Notes: generated from the letters alone by a model not told the origin. A DNA stretch of 20,425 nucleotides from Bacteroidales bacterium UBA6229 (GCA_002440975.1 DJWN01000137.1:1-20425); one strand, 5' to 3'; shown: positions 1 to 6,823, counted from the first letter of the stretch. A program made the numbers and translations.

Positions 1-106
1 TTTCAAAGTCGTCTTCATAAACGACATCGCGGTTTTGCGCCTGTACACTGAATGCAGTAAGCACAAAAGCCAGTAATGTGATCATTGAAAAAGTAAATTT
101 TCTCAT
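1..106 (-). CDS. N-terminus of an exported protein (cut by window edge)
   Basis: Only the first 35 codons are inside the window. The start ATG is at 106-104 and translation opens MRKFTFSMITLLAFVLTAFS, then VQAQNRDVVYEDDFE. This is a classic Sec signal peptide: Lys/Arg at the N-end, a hydrophobic core and cleavage after VQA. The mature protein is therefore exported to the periplasm, outer membrane or outside. The acidic YEDDFE start resembles the beginning of beta-sandwich (choice-of-anchor type) secreted proteins of Bacteroidota, but that is only a hint. A near-perfect promoter lies just upstream (144-175), so this is the first gene of its transcript. The function cannot be decided from this fragment. 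Confidence 0.8.
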   Translation of the reverse strand, partial: MRKFTFSMITLLAFVLTAFSVQAQNRDVVYEDDFE

Positions 107-143
107 AATGATAAATTTAAGTTAAGTAAAATGTTGATTGATA

Positions 144-175
144 CAAAAATAATTCAAAATTTAAAGTTTTACAAA
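144..175 (-). promoter_or_regulatory. Bacteroidota-type promoter of the partial exported-protein gene
   Basis: Read on the minus strand, TTTG (175-172) is followed by 20 bases and TATTTTTG (151-144). This matches the phylum consensus TTTG-N19-21-TAnnTTTG exactly. Transcription would begin near 139, giving a leader of about 33 bases before the ATG at 106. Confidence 0.75.
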
Positions 176-196
176 CTTTCATTTGCGTCTGCCAAA

Positions 197-1156
197 TTAC
201 AAAACTTTTTTGGGAGCAAAGAATTTTTTACCCTGAAAAGTGTCACGATTTTCTAATTCTTTTTCTATGCGTTGTAAAACAGCATCATAGCGAAGTGTTC
301 CAAAAGGTGCAGAAATCAGAAAACGCGGCGGCACTTCCCCTGCAAATCGCTCAATCACAATGGCCGGATTCAGCCTTTCGGTAAAAGAAACAACAAAATC
401 AATGTAACTTTCAAGGTCGAAAAGCTGAAAGCAATCGGGATTTTGTTTGTATGCTTCGGCCATGGCTGTGTTTTTGAACAGCTGCAATTGATGAAATTTG
501 ATTGTTGTAAGCGGCAAATTTGATAAAACGTCCGCAGCATCCAACATCATCTGTTGTGATTCACCCGGCAGGCCAAAAATAAGATGCGCTCCGACCGGAA
601 TCCCCATCGCAGCCGTTTTTTGGATTGCATTGCCGGATGCTGCAAAATCATGCCCCCGGTTGATTCGTTTAAGTGTTTGATCATAAATGCTTTCAAGGCC
701 ATATTCAACCATCACATATTTTTCTTTTTGGATTTCGGCCAGCAGCCTGAGCACTTCCTCATCCACCACATCAGGCCGTGTGCCAATCACCAAACCTACA
801 ACTCCTTCAACCGAAAGTGCTTCCCGATAACGCTTTTGCAAGGTTTCCAAATCAGCATAGGTATTGGAATAAGCCTGAAAATAAGCCAGGTATTTACTCG
901 CTCGCCGATAACGTTTTTGGTGAAACGCCTTACCCTCTTCCAATTGCCGGGTGATTGATTTTGAGGGCTGGCAGTAAGATGGATTAAAGGCATCATTGAC
1001 GCAAAAAGTGCATCCGCCAACTCCCTTGCTTCCATCGCGATTAGGACAGGTAAAACCAGCATCCAGACTGATTTTTTGTACTCGTCCGCCAAAAATCTTT
1101 CTGAAATAAGCAGTGTAGCTGTTGAACCGCCTTTGATCGCCCCAGGGATAATTCAT
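197..1156 (-). CDS. TIGR01212/YhcC-family radical SAM protein
   Basis: A 319-residue protein of the YhcC group of radical SAM proteins. The N-terminus carries the family cysteine pattern: Cys37 in FTCPNRDG, then Cys49 and Cys52 in GGCTFC. These should bind the [4Fe-4S] cluster that cleaves S-adenosylmethionine. Other family marks are VIGTRPDVV, VEYGLES (the Gly/Glu-rich SAM-binding strand region), GHDF and HLIFGLPGE. The length is normal for the group. The substrate of YhcC proteins is not established, so no reaction is assigned; the Elp3-like fold suggests modification of RNA or another large substrate. The gene is monocistronic on the minus strand. The promoter -7 element sits only four bases before the ATG at 1156, so the mRNA may be leaderless. 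Family assignment is firm; function is unknown. Confidence 0.93.
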   Translation of the reverse strand: MNYPWGDQRRFNSYTAYFRKIFGGRVQKISLDAGFTCPNRDGSKGVGGCTFCVNDAFNPSYCQPSKSITRQLEEGKAFHQKRYRRASKYLAYFQAYSNTYADLETLQKRYREALSVEGVVGLVIGTRPDVVDEEVLRLLAEIQKEKYVMVEYGLESIYDQTLKRINRGHDFAASGNAIQKTAAMGIPVGAHLIFGLPGESQQMMLDAADVLSNLPLTTIKFHQLQLFKNTAMAEAYKQNPDCFQLFDLESYIDFVVSFTERLNPAIVIERFAGEVPPRFLISAPFGTLRYDAVLQRIEKELENRDTFQGKKFFAPKKVL

Positions 1157-1160
1157 TCTT

Positions 1161-1168
1161 CAAAGGTA
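1161..1168 (-). promoter_or_regulatory. -7 element of the radical SAM gene
   Basis: TACCTTTG on the minus strand fits TAnnTTTG exactly. A T-run near 1186-1190 (minus-strand CTTTTTAC) lies at about the right distance for a weak -33 box. The element ends four bases before the ATG, which places the start of transcription at or next to the start codon. Confidence 0.5.
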
Positions 1169-1351
1169 AGCTTTCATAGATATGTAAAAAGATGCGGGGC
1201 TTTCTAAAAAGGGAATTTCAACCTTGATTTATTCAGGCACCAATACGACATCATAGTCAAATATATTGATTCTAGTAGTATTCCAATACACTTTAAACAG
1301 CCGGATCAAGAAATTTACCCTCTTAAAAGATGAAATGTCATGTAAAAAATA

Positions 1352-1383
1352 TTTGCTTTCTTAAAAAGATGTTTTTATATTTA
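1352..1383 (+). promoter_or_regulatory. Bacteroidota-type promoter driving the hairpin-rich segment
   Basis: TTTG at 1352-1355, a spacer of exactly 20 bases, then TATATTTA at 1376-1383, one mismatch from TAnnTTTG. Transcription would begin near 1387, about 16 bases before the ATG at 1403. It could also serve the lipoprotein gene at 1802, since no terminator is obvious in between. Confidence 0.6.
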
Positions 1384-1402
1384 CAACCGAAAAAAGAAGC
1401 CT

Positions 1403-1771
1403 ATGAGGCTGGCCAACACCCACACCCTAAGTTTTTCTGCCCCAAACAAATTGTTTGCATGCTTGGTTGTTTGCATGATCAAACTTTTGTATAACCCTGA
1501 TATACAAGTCATTACCACCTCCCCTAATAAATTACAGGCAGAAGTGGCTTACAGGCTTAAACCGGCAGTTTGTTGGTTGTACGCACGATCATGCGCACAC
1601 CCTTTTATTTCGCAATCAGTTTGCGCCTTGTTGCACAACAAATATATTTTTTGGCTGGGGAAGAATATGTTTGATCGAACAACTGCCACCTTTTCCAGGC
1701 AGGGTCTGGCAGGTGGCAGCCGATTAAAGGACAAAGCAGAGTTAGATATGATCAAACAATTGGAAAAATAG
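1403..1771 (+). CDS. Doubtful 122-aa open frame
   Basis: An open frame of 122 codons with a well-placed promoter upstream. I do not recognise the product. It has five cysteines, no signal peptide and no clear domain, and its composition (many Ala, Leu, Cys and Ser, with rare acidic residues until the last 15) is unlike neighbouring proteins. The DNA is full of small inverted repeats, whose symmetry rather than coding pressure may explain the residue pattern; a 68-codon frame is also open on the other strand. The end (RLKDKAEL, then DMIKQLEK) looks more protein-like. It could be a real accessory protein, a decayed gene, or a chance frame over a structured RNA. I favour the last, weakly. Confidence 0.2.
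   Translation: MRLANTHTLSFSAPNKLFACLVVCMIKLLYNPDIQVITTSPNKLQAEVAYRLKPAVCWLYARSCAHPFISQSVCALLHNKYIFWLGKNMFDRTTATFSRQGLAGGSRLKDKAELDMIKQLEK
1683..1719. repeat. Nested inverted repeat (hairpin)
   Basis: CTGCCACC (1683-1690) pairs perfectly with GGTGGCAG (1712-1719). Inside it CCAG (1695-1698) pairs with CTGG (1706-1709). This is the strongest of the hairpins in the segment. No T-run follows, so it is not a simple terminator. Confidence 0.6.
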
Positions 1772-1801
1772 TCTTTTTTAAACTTTTAAATTATTCATTT
1801 T

Positions 1802-2626
1802 ATGAAAACAAAAATTTTAATATCTCTCCTCGTTATATTTTTCATTTCAAGTTGCGAAAAAGAAGAAATCTCCTCTCAACTTTTTGAAGAAACTAATTCA
1901 TATAAAGCAACTCCACCAGTGTTTTCTAAAAAACTCAGTAAAGCAGATTACGAATTGTATTCCCAAGAAATGTTTTCCTTAGCTCGTGAGGTTGTAATTT
2001 ATGCAGAGTCTTGGGGAATTAATTCCCACTTCTTGGAATGGGATAATTATGCTTGGGAAACAATAACTTCAGCGTATCTTTGGCAAAATCACTATAATGA
2101 TTATGATACACTTCTCAATACTTTTACTTTGTTTTTTGAAGAATGGAATTCAGGTACTGTATCGGTAGAATATGAACCATGGCAAATTGATGTTTTAAAT
2201 GAAATTGAGGGTAATCTAAATGACATAGATGATGAAAGTTTTTATTCAGAGTCAATGATTTATTTAGATGAAGTCTTTGATTCGGTTTATGCGCTACAGG
2301 GTGTTCCACTTGCAGAATTGGATCAAACACTTTCGTCCATTATGATTATTAAAGGATCAATTGAGTTTGTTTACGAAAATACAGACTTATCCAGAGGACC
2401 ATGGGGTTGGAAGACAATTTTGAAATGCATTGCAGGGACGGCAGGTGGCTATTTAGGAGGTGGTGTTATTGGCATGGGTTCAGGTGCTGCTGCAGTTGGT
2501 GCATTAGTTGCCGCAGGTGTTGCAACAGGAGGTGCAGCTATTCCAATTATTATTGGAGCAAGTATCGTTGGTGCTGTTGGAGGTGCTATTAATGGCTCCT
2601 TTGTGGGTGGATGTTGGTCTAATTGA
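1802..2626 (+). CDS. Lipoprotein with a glycine-zipper, bacteriocin-like C-terminus
   Basis: A 274-residue protein of no family I can name. Residues 1-18 (MKTKILISLLVIFFISSC) are a lipoprotein signal with lipobox ISSC and lipidated Cys18. The next residues EKEE are charged and resemble the surface-export signals of Bacteroidota lipoproteins, so exposure outside the cell is plausible. Residues 40-195 are acidic, rich in Trp and Tyr, and look helical. From about residue 208 the protein changes to a long hydrophobic Gly/Ala stretch with repeated GG and GxxxG steps, ending GGCWSN; Cys209 and Cys271 bracket it. Such tails occur in class II bacteriocins and other glycine-zipper membrane-inserting peptides. 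A two-helix membrane protein follows 43 bases downstream and could be its immunity partner. The gene is visibly AT-richer than the neighbouring housekeeping genes. Lipoprotein status is firm; the toxin idea is inference. Confidence 0.82.
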   Translation: MKTKILISLLVIFFISSCEKEEISSQLFEETNSYKATPPVFSKKLSKADYELYSQEMFSLAREVVIYAESWGINSHFLEWDNYAWETITSAYLWQNHYNDYDTLLNTFTLFFEEWNSGTVSVEYEPWQIDVLNEIEGNLNDIDDESFYSESMIYLDEVFDSVYALQGVPLAELDQTLSSIMIIKGSIEFVYENTDLSRGPWGWKTILKCIAGTAGGYLGGGVIGMGSGAAAVGALVAAGVATGGAAIPIIIGASIVGAVGGAINGSFVGGCWSN

Positions 2627-2669
2627 CGTCCAAAATTGAAATATTTAGATTATTTGTAATAACTTTAGA

Positions 2670-2858
2670 ATGAATACCAAAAGAAGAATGTTAGCCTTAG
2701 GGTTTAGTTCAGTAGTTACTTTATTATTACTCGTTGTTTTTATCGTAATGAGTATACATTATCAAATCCTTGCATTAACAATACTTTGGTCGGTCTTATT
2801 TGGAGTTAATTTATTTGCTACAATTATTATATTAAAAAAAGCCTTTAATGAAAAGTGA
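2670..2858 (+). CDS. Small two-helix membrane protein, possible immunity protein
   Basis: A 62-residue protein with a basic start (MNTKRRM), a first membrane helix at about 9-28, a second at about 31-54, and a basic end (KKAFNEK). Both ends should face the cytoplasm. It is unrecognised by sequence. It lies 43 bases behind the glycine-zipper lipoprotein gene, on the same strand, and a strong terminator follows at 2954-2985, so the two are probably co-transcribed. Small two- to four-helix proteins placed just behind membrane-active peptide genes are commonly immunity proteins, which is the basis of the suggestion. It could equally be a chaperone or an unrelated small membrane protein. Confidence 0.6.
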   Translation: MNTKRRMLALGFSSVVTLLLLVVFIVMSIHYQILALTILWSVLFGVNLFATIIILKKAFNEK

Positions 2859-2953
2859 ACCAAATTGTATTACCGACTTCTTTAGATTTTGGCTAAAGTG
2901 CTATTGCTGAATTTATTCCCACAGTAGCACCTTTCAAAACTGGATAATTAAAT

Positions 2954-2985
2954 AGGCTGTCTCAAAACAGAGGCAGCCTTTTTTT
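2954..2985 (+). terminator. Intrinsic terminator of the lipoprotein/small membrane protein operon
   Basis: AGGCTGTCTC (2954-2963) pairs over ten positions with GAGGCAGCCT (2970-2979), with one G-T pair. The loop is AAAACA, and a T-run follows (2979-2985). Confidence 0.85.
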
Positions 2986-3196
2986 AACAGGATTAACTGC
3001 GCAATATTTTATACCGAAATGAAATATATAATAGCCTAATATTAAATAGATCGATAGTGTTATACATATTGATGCATAGGTAATTGCAAATCTGTTTGTG
3101 TTTTATGATCAGACTAAAAATAAATGCAATTGGTATAAAAGTATCAAGGCCAATAAAGTAAAAAGTCAGGTTTATATCTAGGTTTTTAAAACACAC
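2962..3196 (-). pseudogene. Frameshifted small membrane protein
   Basis: On minus, an open frame starts at a GTG (3196-3194) and reads a plausible hydrophobic helix (LTFYFIGLDTFIPIAFIFSL, then IIKH). It then loses its membrane character. In the next frame the DNA continues with NRFAITYASICITLSIYLIL, then GYYIFHFGIKYCAVNPVKKR and a stop at 2964-2962. That second frame has stop codons immediately before the join and no ATG start of its own. Joining the two by one base, near the A-run at about 3105-3112, gives a smooth protein of about 78 residues with two or three helices. This suggests a recent one-base frameshift in a small membrane-protein gene, or a sequencing error. The end of the frame runs into the 2954-2985 hairpin. 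No family is recognised. Confidence 0.4.
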
Positions 3197-3210
3197 TTTC
3201 CTGATAATTA

Positions 3211-3244
3211 AAAAGCCGTCTCATTTTGTTTTGAGACGGCTTTT
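3211..3244 (-). terminator. Intrinsic terminator behind the peptide transporter gene
   Basis: AAAAGCCGTCTCA (3211-3223) and TGAGACGGCTTTT (3232-3244) form a perfect 13-pair stem with an 8-base loop. A-runs and T-runs on both sides make it work in either direction. It lies 20 bases beyond the stop codon of the minus-strand transporter gene. Confidence 0.9.
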
Positions 3245-3263
3245 ATTAATATCTGAAAACGGG

Positions 3264-4904
3264 TTAAGAAACCTTCTCGAGTTTTTTCATAATGGAGAAA
3301 ATAAATGCTGCTGCAATAAGCGACAATACAATAAAGATTGACCAGACTTGCCAGATAGCAACGCGTTCGTACAAATAGCTGCCAACCCACAACATCTGAT
3401 TACCCAACGCAGTGGCGCCAAGCCAGCCACCCTGCATCAAACCCTGATATTTGGGCGGAGAAACTTTTGATACGAAGGAGATACCCATCGGGCTGAGGAA
3501 TAGCTCGGCAATGGTAAGCGTGAAATAAGTTGAGATGAGATAATAAGAACTCACACGTGGCGATTCGGGCATCAACTCTTTGAAAGGATCAAGTCCGATC
3601 GAACCTACCAGAAGAATAACAAAACCAACGGCAGTAATGATCATCCCGATACCTATTTTGCGTGGTGCTGATGGCTCCATCTTTCTGCTGTTGAGCCAGG
3701 CAAACAAACCAACAATAATAGGAGTAAGCAATACAATCATGGCAGGATTAAAATGCTGGAAAATCTCTGGAGAGATGGGGTTAGTATCCGCATTGTTCGT
3801 ATAGAAATAATACACCCCGATAGCTGCCAGAAATGCAACTGCTGCGCCAATAAATTTAGATTTCGCGCTCGATTTTTTATTGATAAGTGCACTCAACCCA
3901 AAAATACCAACAATAATTGACAGCAACGACCAGATATTAAATATCAGATAGGTGCCGGGACCAACGGAAGTTTCTGTATAATCCCGTGCGAAGAAGTTCA
4001 TGGTCAGGCCATTTTGATGGAATGCCATCCAGAAGAAAATTACCACACCAAATACCAGGAACAAAGCAGTAAGCCTCTGTTTGGTTTCTTCCTTGCTCAT
4101 TTCGATGATTTTTTCACCTTCCTTGGCAATCTTTTTCTTTACATCCGGTAGTTTGTTTTTAAACATTGTAAACACCAGGAAAGAAACGATCATTGTGAGG
4201 GCTGCAGCTCCAAAAGCATAGTTAAAGCCGGCGCTGTAAGCAGCGAGGTATTTTTCGGCAAATACTGGTAATTGTTCCAGGCTAACAGCTTCGCCGGAAA
4301 CTTTTGAAGCCAAAACTTGCAAAGTAGTAGTGTCGCCTAAAAGACCATCCTGATATTTATGAATCAGGCCTGGCAGTTCGTTATCGCGCAGATATCCTTC
4401 TGACTTGATAAACCAGTTGATGATTCCGGCTGCCACGCTTGGGGCAAACAAAGCACCGATATTGATTCCCATATAAAATACACTAAAAGCCGAATCGCGC
4501 AGATGAGCATACTTGGGATCATCATACATCTGTCCAACAACAGCCTGCAGGTTTCCTTTGAAAAGTCCGTTACCAAAGGCAATTACAAAGAGGGCGACTA
4601 AGGTGAAAACCAACCCAAATCCGGGAATAGTCATCAGCACATAGCCTGCAAGCATCGTGATTAAACCAACAAAAATTGTCCCTTTATAATTCATGGTGCG
4701 GTCGGCAATAATACCTCCTACCAAAGCCAATCCGTAAATGAGTGCATAAAATACACTATATACGACTCCGGCATTGGATTCGGTTAATCCATACTTGGCA
4801 GTAAGGTAAAATACTAAAATACCCATCATGGTATAAAAGCCGAACCGCTCTCCCATATTTGCGAAAAACGCAATGATCAATCCTTTTGGATGTCCTTTAA
4901 ACAT
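3264..4904 (-). CDS. POT/PTR2-family peptide MFS transporter
   Basis: A 546-residue inner-membrane protein of the proton-coupled oligopeptide transporter family, which imports di- and tripeptides with protons. The first helix carries the family region GERFGFY (Glu19, Arg20, Phe21), a variant of ExxERFxYY in which the first Glu is Asn16. This is followed by GGIIADR in the first cytoplasmic loop and FSVFYMGINIGA, the PTR2 signature region. About 14 hydrophobic segments can be counted, with a charged loop (KNKLPDVKKKIAKEGEKIIE) between the two halves. Length is normal for the Bacteroidota branch. It has its own promoter (4973-5006) and terminator (3211-3244), so it is a single-gene unit. Family assignment is firm; exact substrates are unknown, and the missing first Glu may alter proton coupling. 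Confidence 0.93.
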   Translation of the reverse strand: MFKGHPKGLIIAFFANMGERFGFYTMMGILVFYLTAKYGLTESNAGVVYSVFYALIYGLALVGGIIADRTMNYKGTIFVGLITMLAGYVLMTIPGFGLVFTLVALFVIAFGNGLFKGNLQAVVGQMYDDPKYAHLRDSAFSVFYMGINIGALFAPSVAAGIINWFIKSEGYLRDNELPGLIHKYQDGLLGDTTTLQVLASKVSGEAVSLEQLPVFAEKYLAAYSAGFNYAFGAAALTMIVSFLVFTMFKNKLPDVKKKIAKEGEKIIEMSKEETKQRLTALFLVFGVVIFFWMAFHQNGLTMNFFARDYTETSVGPGTYLIFNIWSLLSIIVGIFGLSALINKKSSAKSKFIGAAVAFLAAIGVYYFYTNNADTNPISPEIFQHFNPAMIVLLTPIIVGLFAWLNSRKMEPSAPRKIGIGMIITAVGFVILLVGSIGLDPFKELMPESPRVSSYYLISTYFTLTIAELFLSPMGISFVSKVSPPKYQGLMQGGWLGATALGNQMLWVGSYLYERVAIWQVWSIFIVLSLIAAAFIFSIMKKLEKVS

Positions 4905-4972
4905 AGTTAGTTAGATTTTAATTATACATTAGAATAATTGACTTCTGAATTGACTCCTGAAACTTAAGAGAA

Positions 4973-5006
4973 CAAAAATAGAGAAAAAAACATGCCGGAC
5001 AACAAA
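4973..5006 (-). promoter_or_regulatory. Promoter of the peptide transporter gene
   Basis: On minus, TTTG (5006-5003), 22 bases, then TATTTTTG (4980-4973). The -7 box is perfect and the spacing is one or two bases longer than usual. The leader to the ATG at 4904 would be about 60 bases. Confidence 0.65.
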
Positions 5007-5162
5007 AATCGGACGTCTCATTAAATATCAAGAAAGTTTCTAAATTGCATGGCGAGCAATGATTTATCCGTGGATAAATATTTATGGTACATTTTTGAGC
5101 AGACAAAATGGAACCATGTAATGTTTTGAAAGTATATTCGTCTTGACATCAGAACAGTGCCT

Positions 5163-5681
5163 ATGAATTCTGAAGACTTTAAGCAGCAGTTATTTGGATT
5201 TAAAAATAAGCTTTACCGCTTAAGTCTGCGTCTTTTATCAGACCAACAGGAAGCTGAGGATGCCGTTCAGGAAACCTATCTCAAACTCTGGAAAATGCGA
5301 AAGACGCTCCATCAGTACAACAGCAAAGAAGCCCTGGCCATGACCATGACAAAAAATTATTGTCTGGACCAACTCAAAGCCAAGCGCCGAACCACTTTGC
5401 CCTTGTCCAATGATGAGCAGAGCAGCAGCAATTTACCTGATCCGCACCAGCTTGCTGAACTAAAAGACGATGCGTTAAAAATCAACTTTTTGATTAACGC
5501 TTTGCCTGAGCAACAAAAAATCATCATGCAGTTAAGGGATGTGGAGCAATACGAGTTTGAAGAAATCGCAACAATTACCGGCTTGAATTTGAATGCCGTT
5601 CGGGTGAACCTTTCGCGGGCACGAAAGCAAATCCGTCAACAATTGATCCAACAACACAACTATGAAATACAAAGCTATTAG
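5163..5681 (+). CDS. ECF-type RNA polymerase sigma factor
   Basis: A 172-residue sigma-70 family protein of the extracytoplasmic-function class, with regions 2 and 4 only. Region 2 covers about residues 10-70 and shows the family core DAVQETYLKLWK. Region 4 covers about 110-165, with LPEQQKIIMQLRDVE and the helix-turn-helix YEFEEIATITGLNLNAVRVN before SRARKQIR. I chose ATG 5163; a GTG at 5157 is in frame two codons earlier but is the weaker start. The end overlaps the next gene by 20 bases, which suggests translational coupling with the anti-sigma-like protein. Such pairs direct a small regulon in response to envelope or stress signals. It lacks the extra C-terminal domains of larger ECF groups. 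Confidence 0.93.
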   Translation: MNSEDFKQQLFGFKNKLYRLSLRLLSDQQEAEDAVQETYLKLWKMRKTLHQYNSKEALAMTMTKNYCLDQLKAKRRTTLPLSNDEQSSSNLPDPHQLAELKDDALKINFLINALPEQQKIIMQLRDVEQYEFEEIATITGLNLNAVRVNLSRARKQIRQQLIQQHNYEIQSY

Positions 5682-6213
5682 TCAACTTATCGAAAAATAT
5701 TTCGAGGGCCTTACCACTTTGGAGGAGGAAGCACTACTCAGGGAATATTTTGAGCAGGAAGAAATTCCTGAAGAATGGCAGTCGATCAGGCCGCTTTTCA
5801 AACATAAAAGAGATGTATCGCTAGCTGACAAACCTCTTGAGGCTGCTTTTGATAAGCAACTGGCCAATCAAAAATCGGAAAATAACAAAACTTTCCTGTG
5901 GCCAATAGTTGCGGCCGTTGCGGCAATTGCAATTTTGTTTTTCAGTCTGTTCGATTTTAATCGCAGCAGCGGATTTGAAGACACCTTTAATGATCCGACC
6001 GAAGCTTATGCACAGGCAACAAAGGCATTACAATTTGTGGGCATCAAATTATCTGATGGCATGAGTCCGACAGTTATGGCCGGTAAAAAGCTGGATCAGG
6101 GGATTACACAAATCGAACGCCTGAGATGGATCAATACCGGAATCGAAAAAACCAGTCAACTGGGTGAAATAGATAAAACAAGAATTCTGTTAAATTTTAC
6201 TTATAAACCTTAA
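5662..6213 (+). CDS. Membrane anti-sigma-like protein
   Basis: A 183-residue single-pass membrane protein. Residues 1-76 are cytoplasmic, starting YKAISQLIEKYFEGLTTLEE, a pattern common at the start of Bacteroidota anti-sigma factors (the short region that grips the sigma factor). One membrane helix lies at about 78-97 (FLWPIVAAVAAIAILFFSLF). The remaining part is periplasmic and unrecognised. The zinc-binding His-Cys-Cys motif of ZAS-type anti-sigma factors is absent. The ATG at 5662 lies inside the sigma gene and the two overlap by 20 bases. By position and layout I infer that it holds the sigma factor at the inner membrane until a signal arrives. Confidence 0.8.
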   Translation: MKYKAISQLIEKYFEGLTTLEEEALLREYFEQEEIPEEWQSIRPLFKHKRDVSLADKPLEAAFDKQLANQKSENNKTFLWPIVAAVAAIAILFFSLFDFNRSSGFEDTFNDPTEAYAQATKALQFVGIKLSDGMSPTVMAGKKLDQGITQIERLRWINTGIEKTSQLGEIDKTRILLNFTYKP

Positions 6214-6224
6214 ATTTTAAAATC

Positions 6225-6761
6225 ATGAAAAAGATCGTAATTATCCTGGGTGTAGTACTTGCCCTTCCTTTATTAGGATTCTCGCAGACATCTTCTATTG
6301 ACAAGCTCTACGAAAAATATGCCGGCAAAGAGTATTTTACCTCTATCAACATCTCTTCCGAAATGTTTAAGCTGGCTGCAGGCCTGAGCCAGAATATGGA
6401 AGGCGAAGATGCAAAAGAACTCAACGATTTGGTGAATCAGATCAACGGCATGAAAATCCTGATTTTTGAAGATTCACTAAAAAAAAGCAAGATTGATTTT
6501 ATGTCGGAATTGAATAAATCAGTTAATTTCAAAGACTTTGCCGAGCTGATGCGTGTGGAAGAAAAAGACGGAACAGTGCGTTTTTTAACCAAAAAGGAAA
6601 ACGGAAATAAAATCAGCGAAATGCTGATGGTTGCCGAAGACGATGGCGAAGTGGTTGTGATGAGTTTTACCGGTTCTATCGATTTGCAATCCATCGGCAA
6701 ACTGGCTAAAACAATGAATATGAAAGGCATGGAAAATTTGGATAAGCTCAATAAAAAGTGA
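6225..6761 (+). CDS. DUF4252 domain secreted protein
   Basis: A 178-residue protein with a Sec signal peptide (MKKIVIILGVVLALPLLGFS, cleaved before QTSS). It is followed by a DUF4252-type domain: an opening IDKLYEKYAGKEYFTSINIS, a central INGMKILIFED strand and a C-terminal region containing VVVMSFTGSIDLQSIGKLAK. Function of DUF4252 is not known. It is 11 bases behind the anti-sigma-like gene on the same strand, so it is probably the third gene of the sigma operon. In Bacteroidota, DUF4252 genes are often found beside ECF sigma genes, which fits a role as an envelope effector or sensor. The operon ends at the terminator at 6781-6812. Confidence 0.85.
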   Translation: MKKIVIILGVVLALPLLGFSQTSSIDKLYEKYAGKEYFTSINISSEMFKLAAGLSQNMEGEDAKELNDLVNQINGMKILIFEDSLKKSKIDFMSELNKSVNFKDFAELMRVEEKDGTVRFLTKKENGNKISEMLMVAEDDGEVVVMSFTGSIDLQSIGKLAKTMNMKGMENLDKLNKK

Positions 6762-6780
6762 TTTTATCCTATACTTTACT

Positions 6781-6812
6781 AAAAGGCATCGGTTTAGGCT
6801 GATGCCTTTTTT
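6781..6812 (+). terminator. Intrinsic terminator of the sigma/anti-sigma/DUF4252 operon
   Basis: AAAAGGCATC (6781-6790) pairs with GATGCCTTTT (6801-6810) around a 10-base loop, followed by more T. Confidence 0.85.
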
Positions 6813-6823
6813 CTCATTTTCAG

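Larger units (their letters stand above)
1157..1801. other. Stretch without a recognisable gene; hairpin-dense in its second half
   Basis: From 1170 to 1350 I see only AT-rich sequence. From 1352 onward there is a good promoter (1352-1383) followed by many small inverted repeats: 1443-1457 (CAAACAA-a-TTGTTTG), 1469-1484 (GTTTG/CAAAC), 1582-1595 (imperfect CGCACGATCATGCG), 1611-1625 (CGCAA/TTGCG), 1628-1641 (TTGTTG/CAACAA) and 1683-1719 (CTGCCACC/GGTGGCAG with an inner CCAG/CTGG). GTTTGCATG occurs twice (1453-1461 and 1469-1477). This pattern fits a structured RNA or a recombination-site-like element better than a normal protein gene. Confidence 0.5.
2859..3263. other. Intergenic stretch with inverted repeats, two terminators and a gene remnant
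   Basis: After the stop at 2858 there is an imperfect inverted repeat at 2898-2930 (GTGCTATTG/CAGTAGCAC with one G-T pair). It is followed by a strong terminator (2954-2985), a frameshifted membrane-protein frame on minus (2962-3196), and a second strong terminator (3211-3244). The sequence between the terminators is very AT-rich. Confidence 0.6.

Noticed and set aside
1549..1755. 68-codon open frame on minus
   Set aside because: It lies in the hairpin-rich segment opposite another doubtful frame and has no promoter or family features.
2898..2930. Inverted repeat considered as a terminator
   Set aside because: The stem is nine pairs with one G-T pair but no T-run follows; the real terminator is at 2954-2985.
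4918..5106. 62-codon Cys-rich open frame on minus upstream of the transporter
   Set aside because: It overlaps the transporter promoter and has no recognisable features or promoter of its own.
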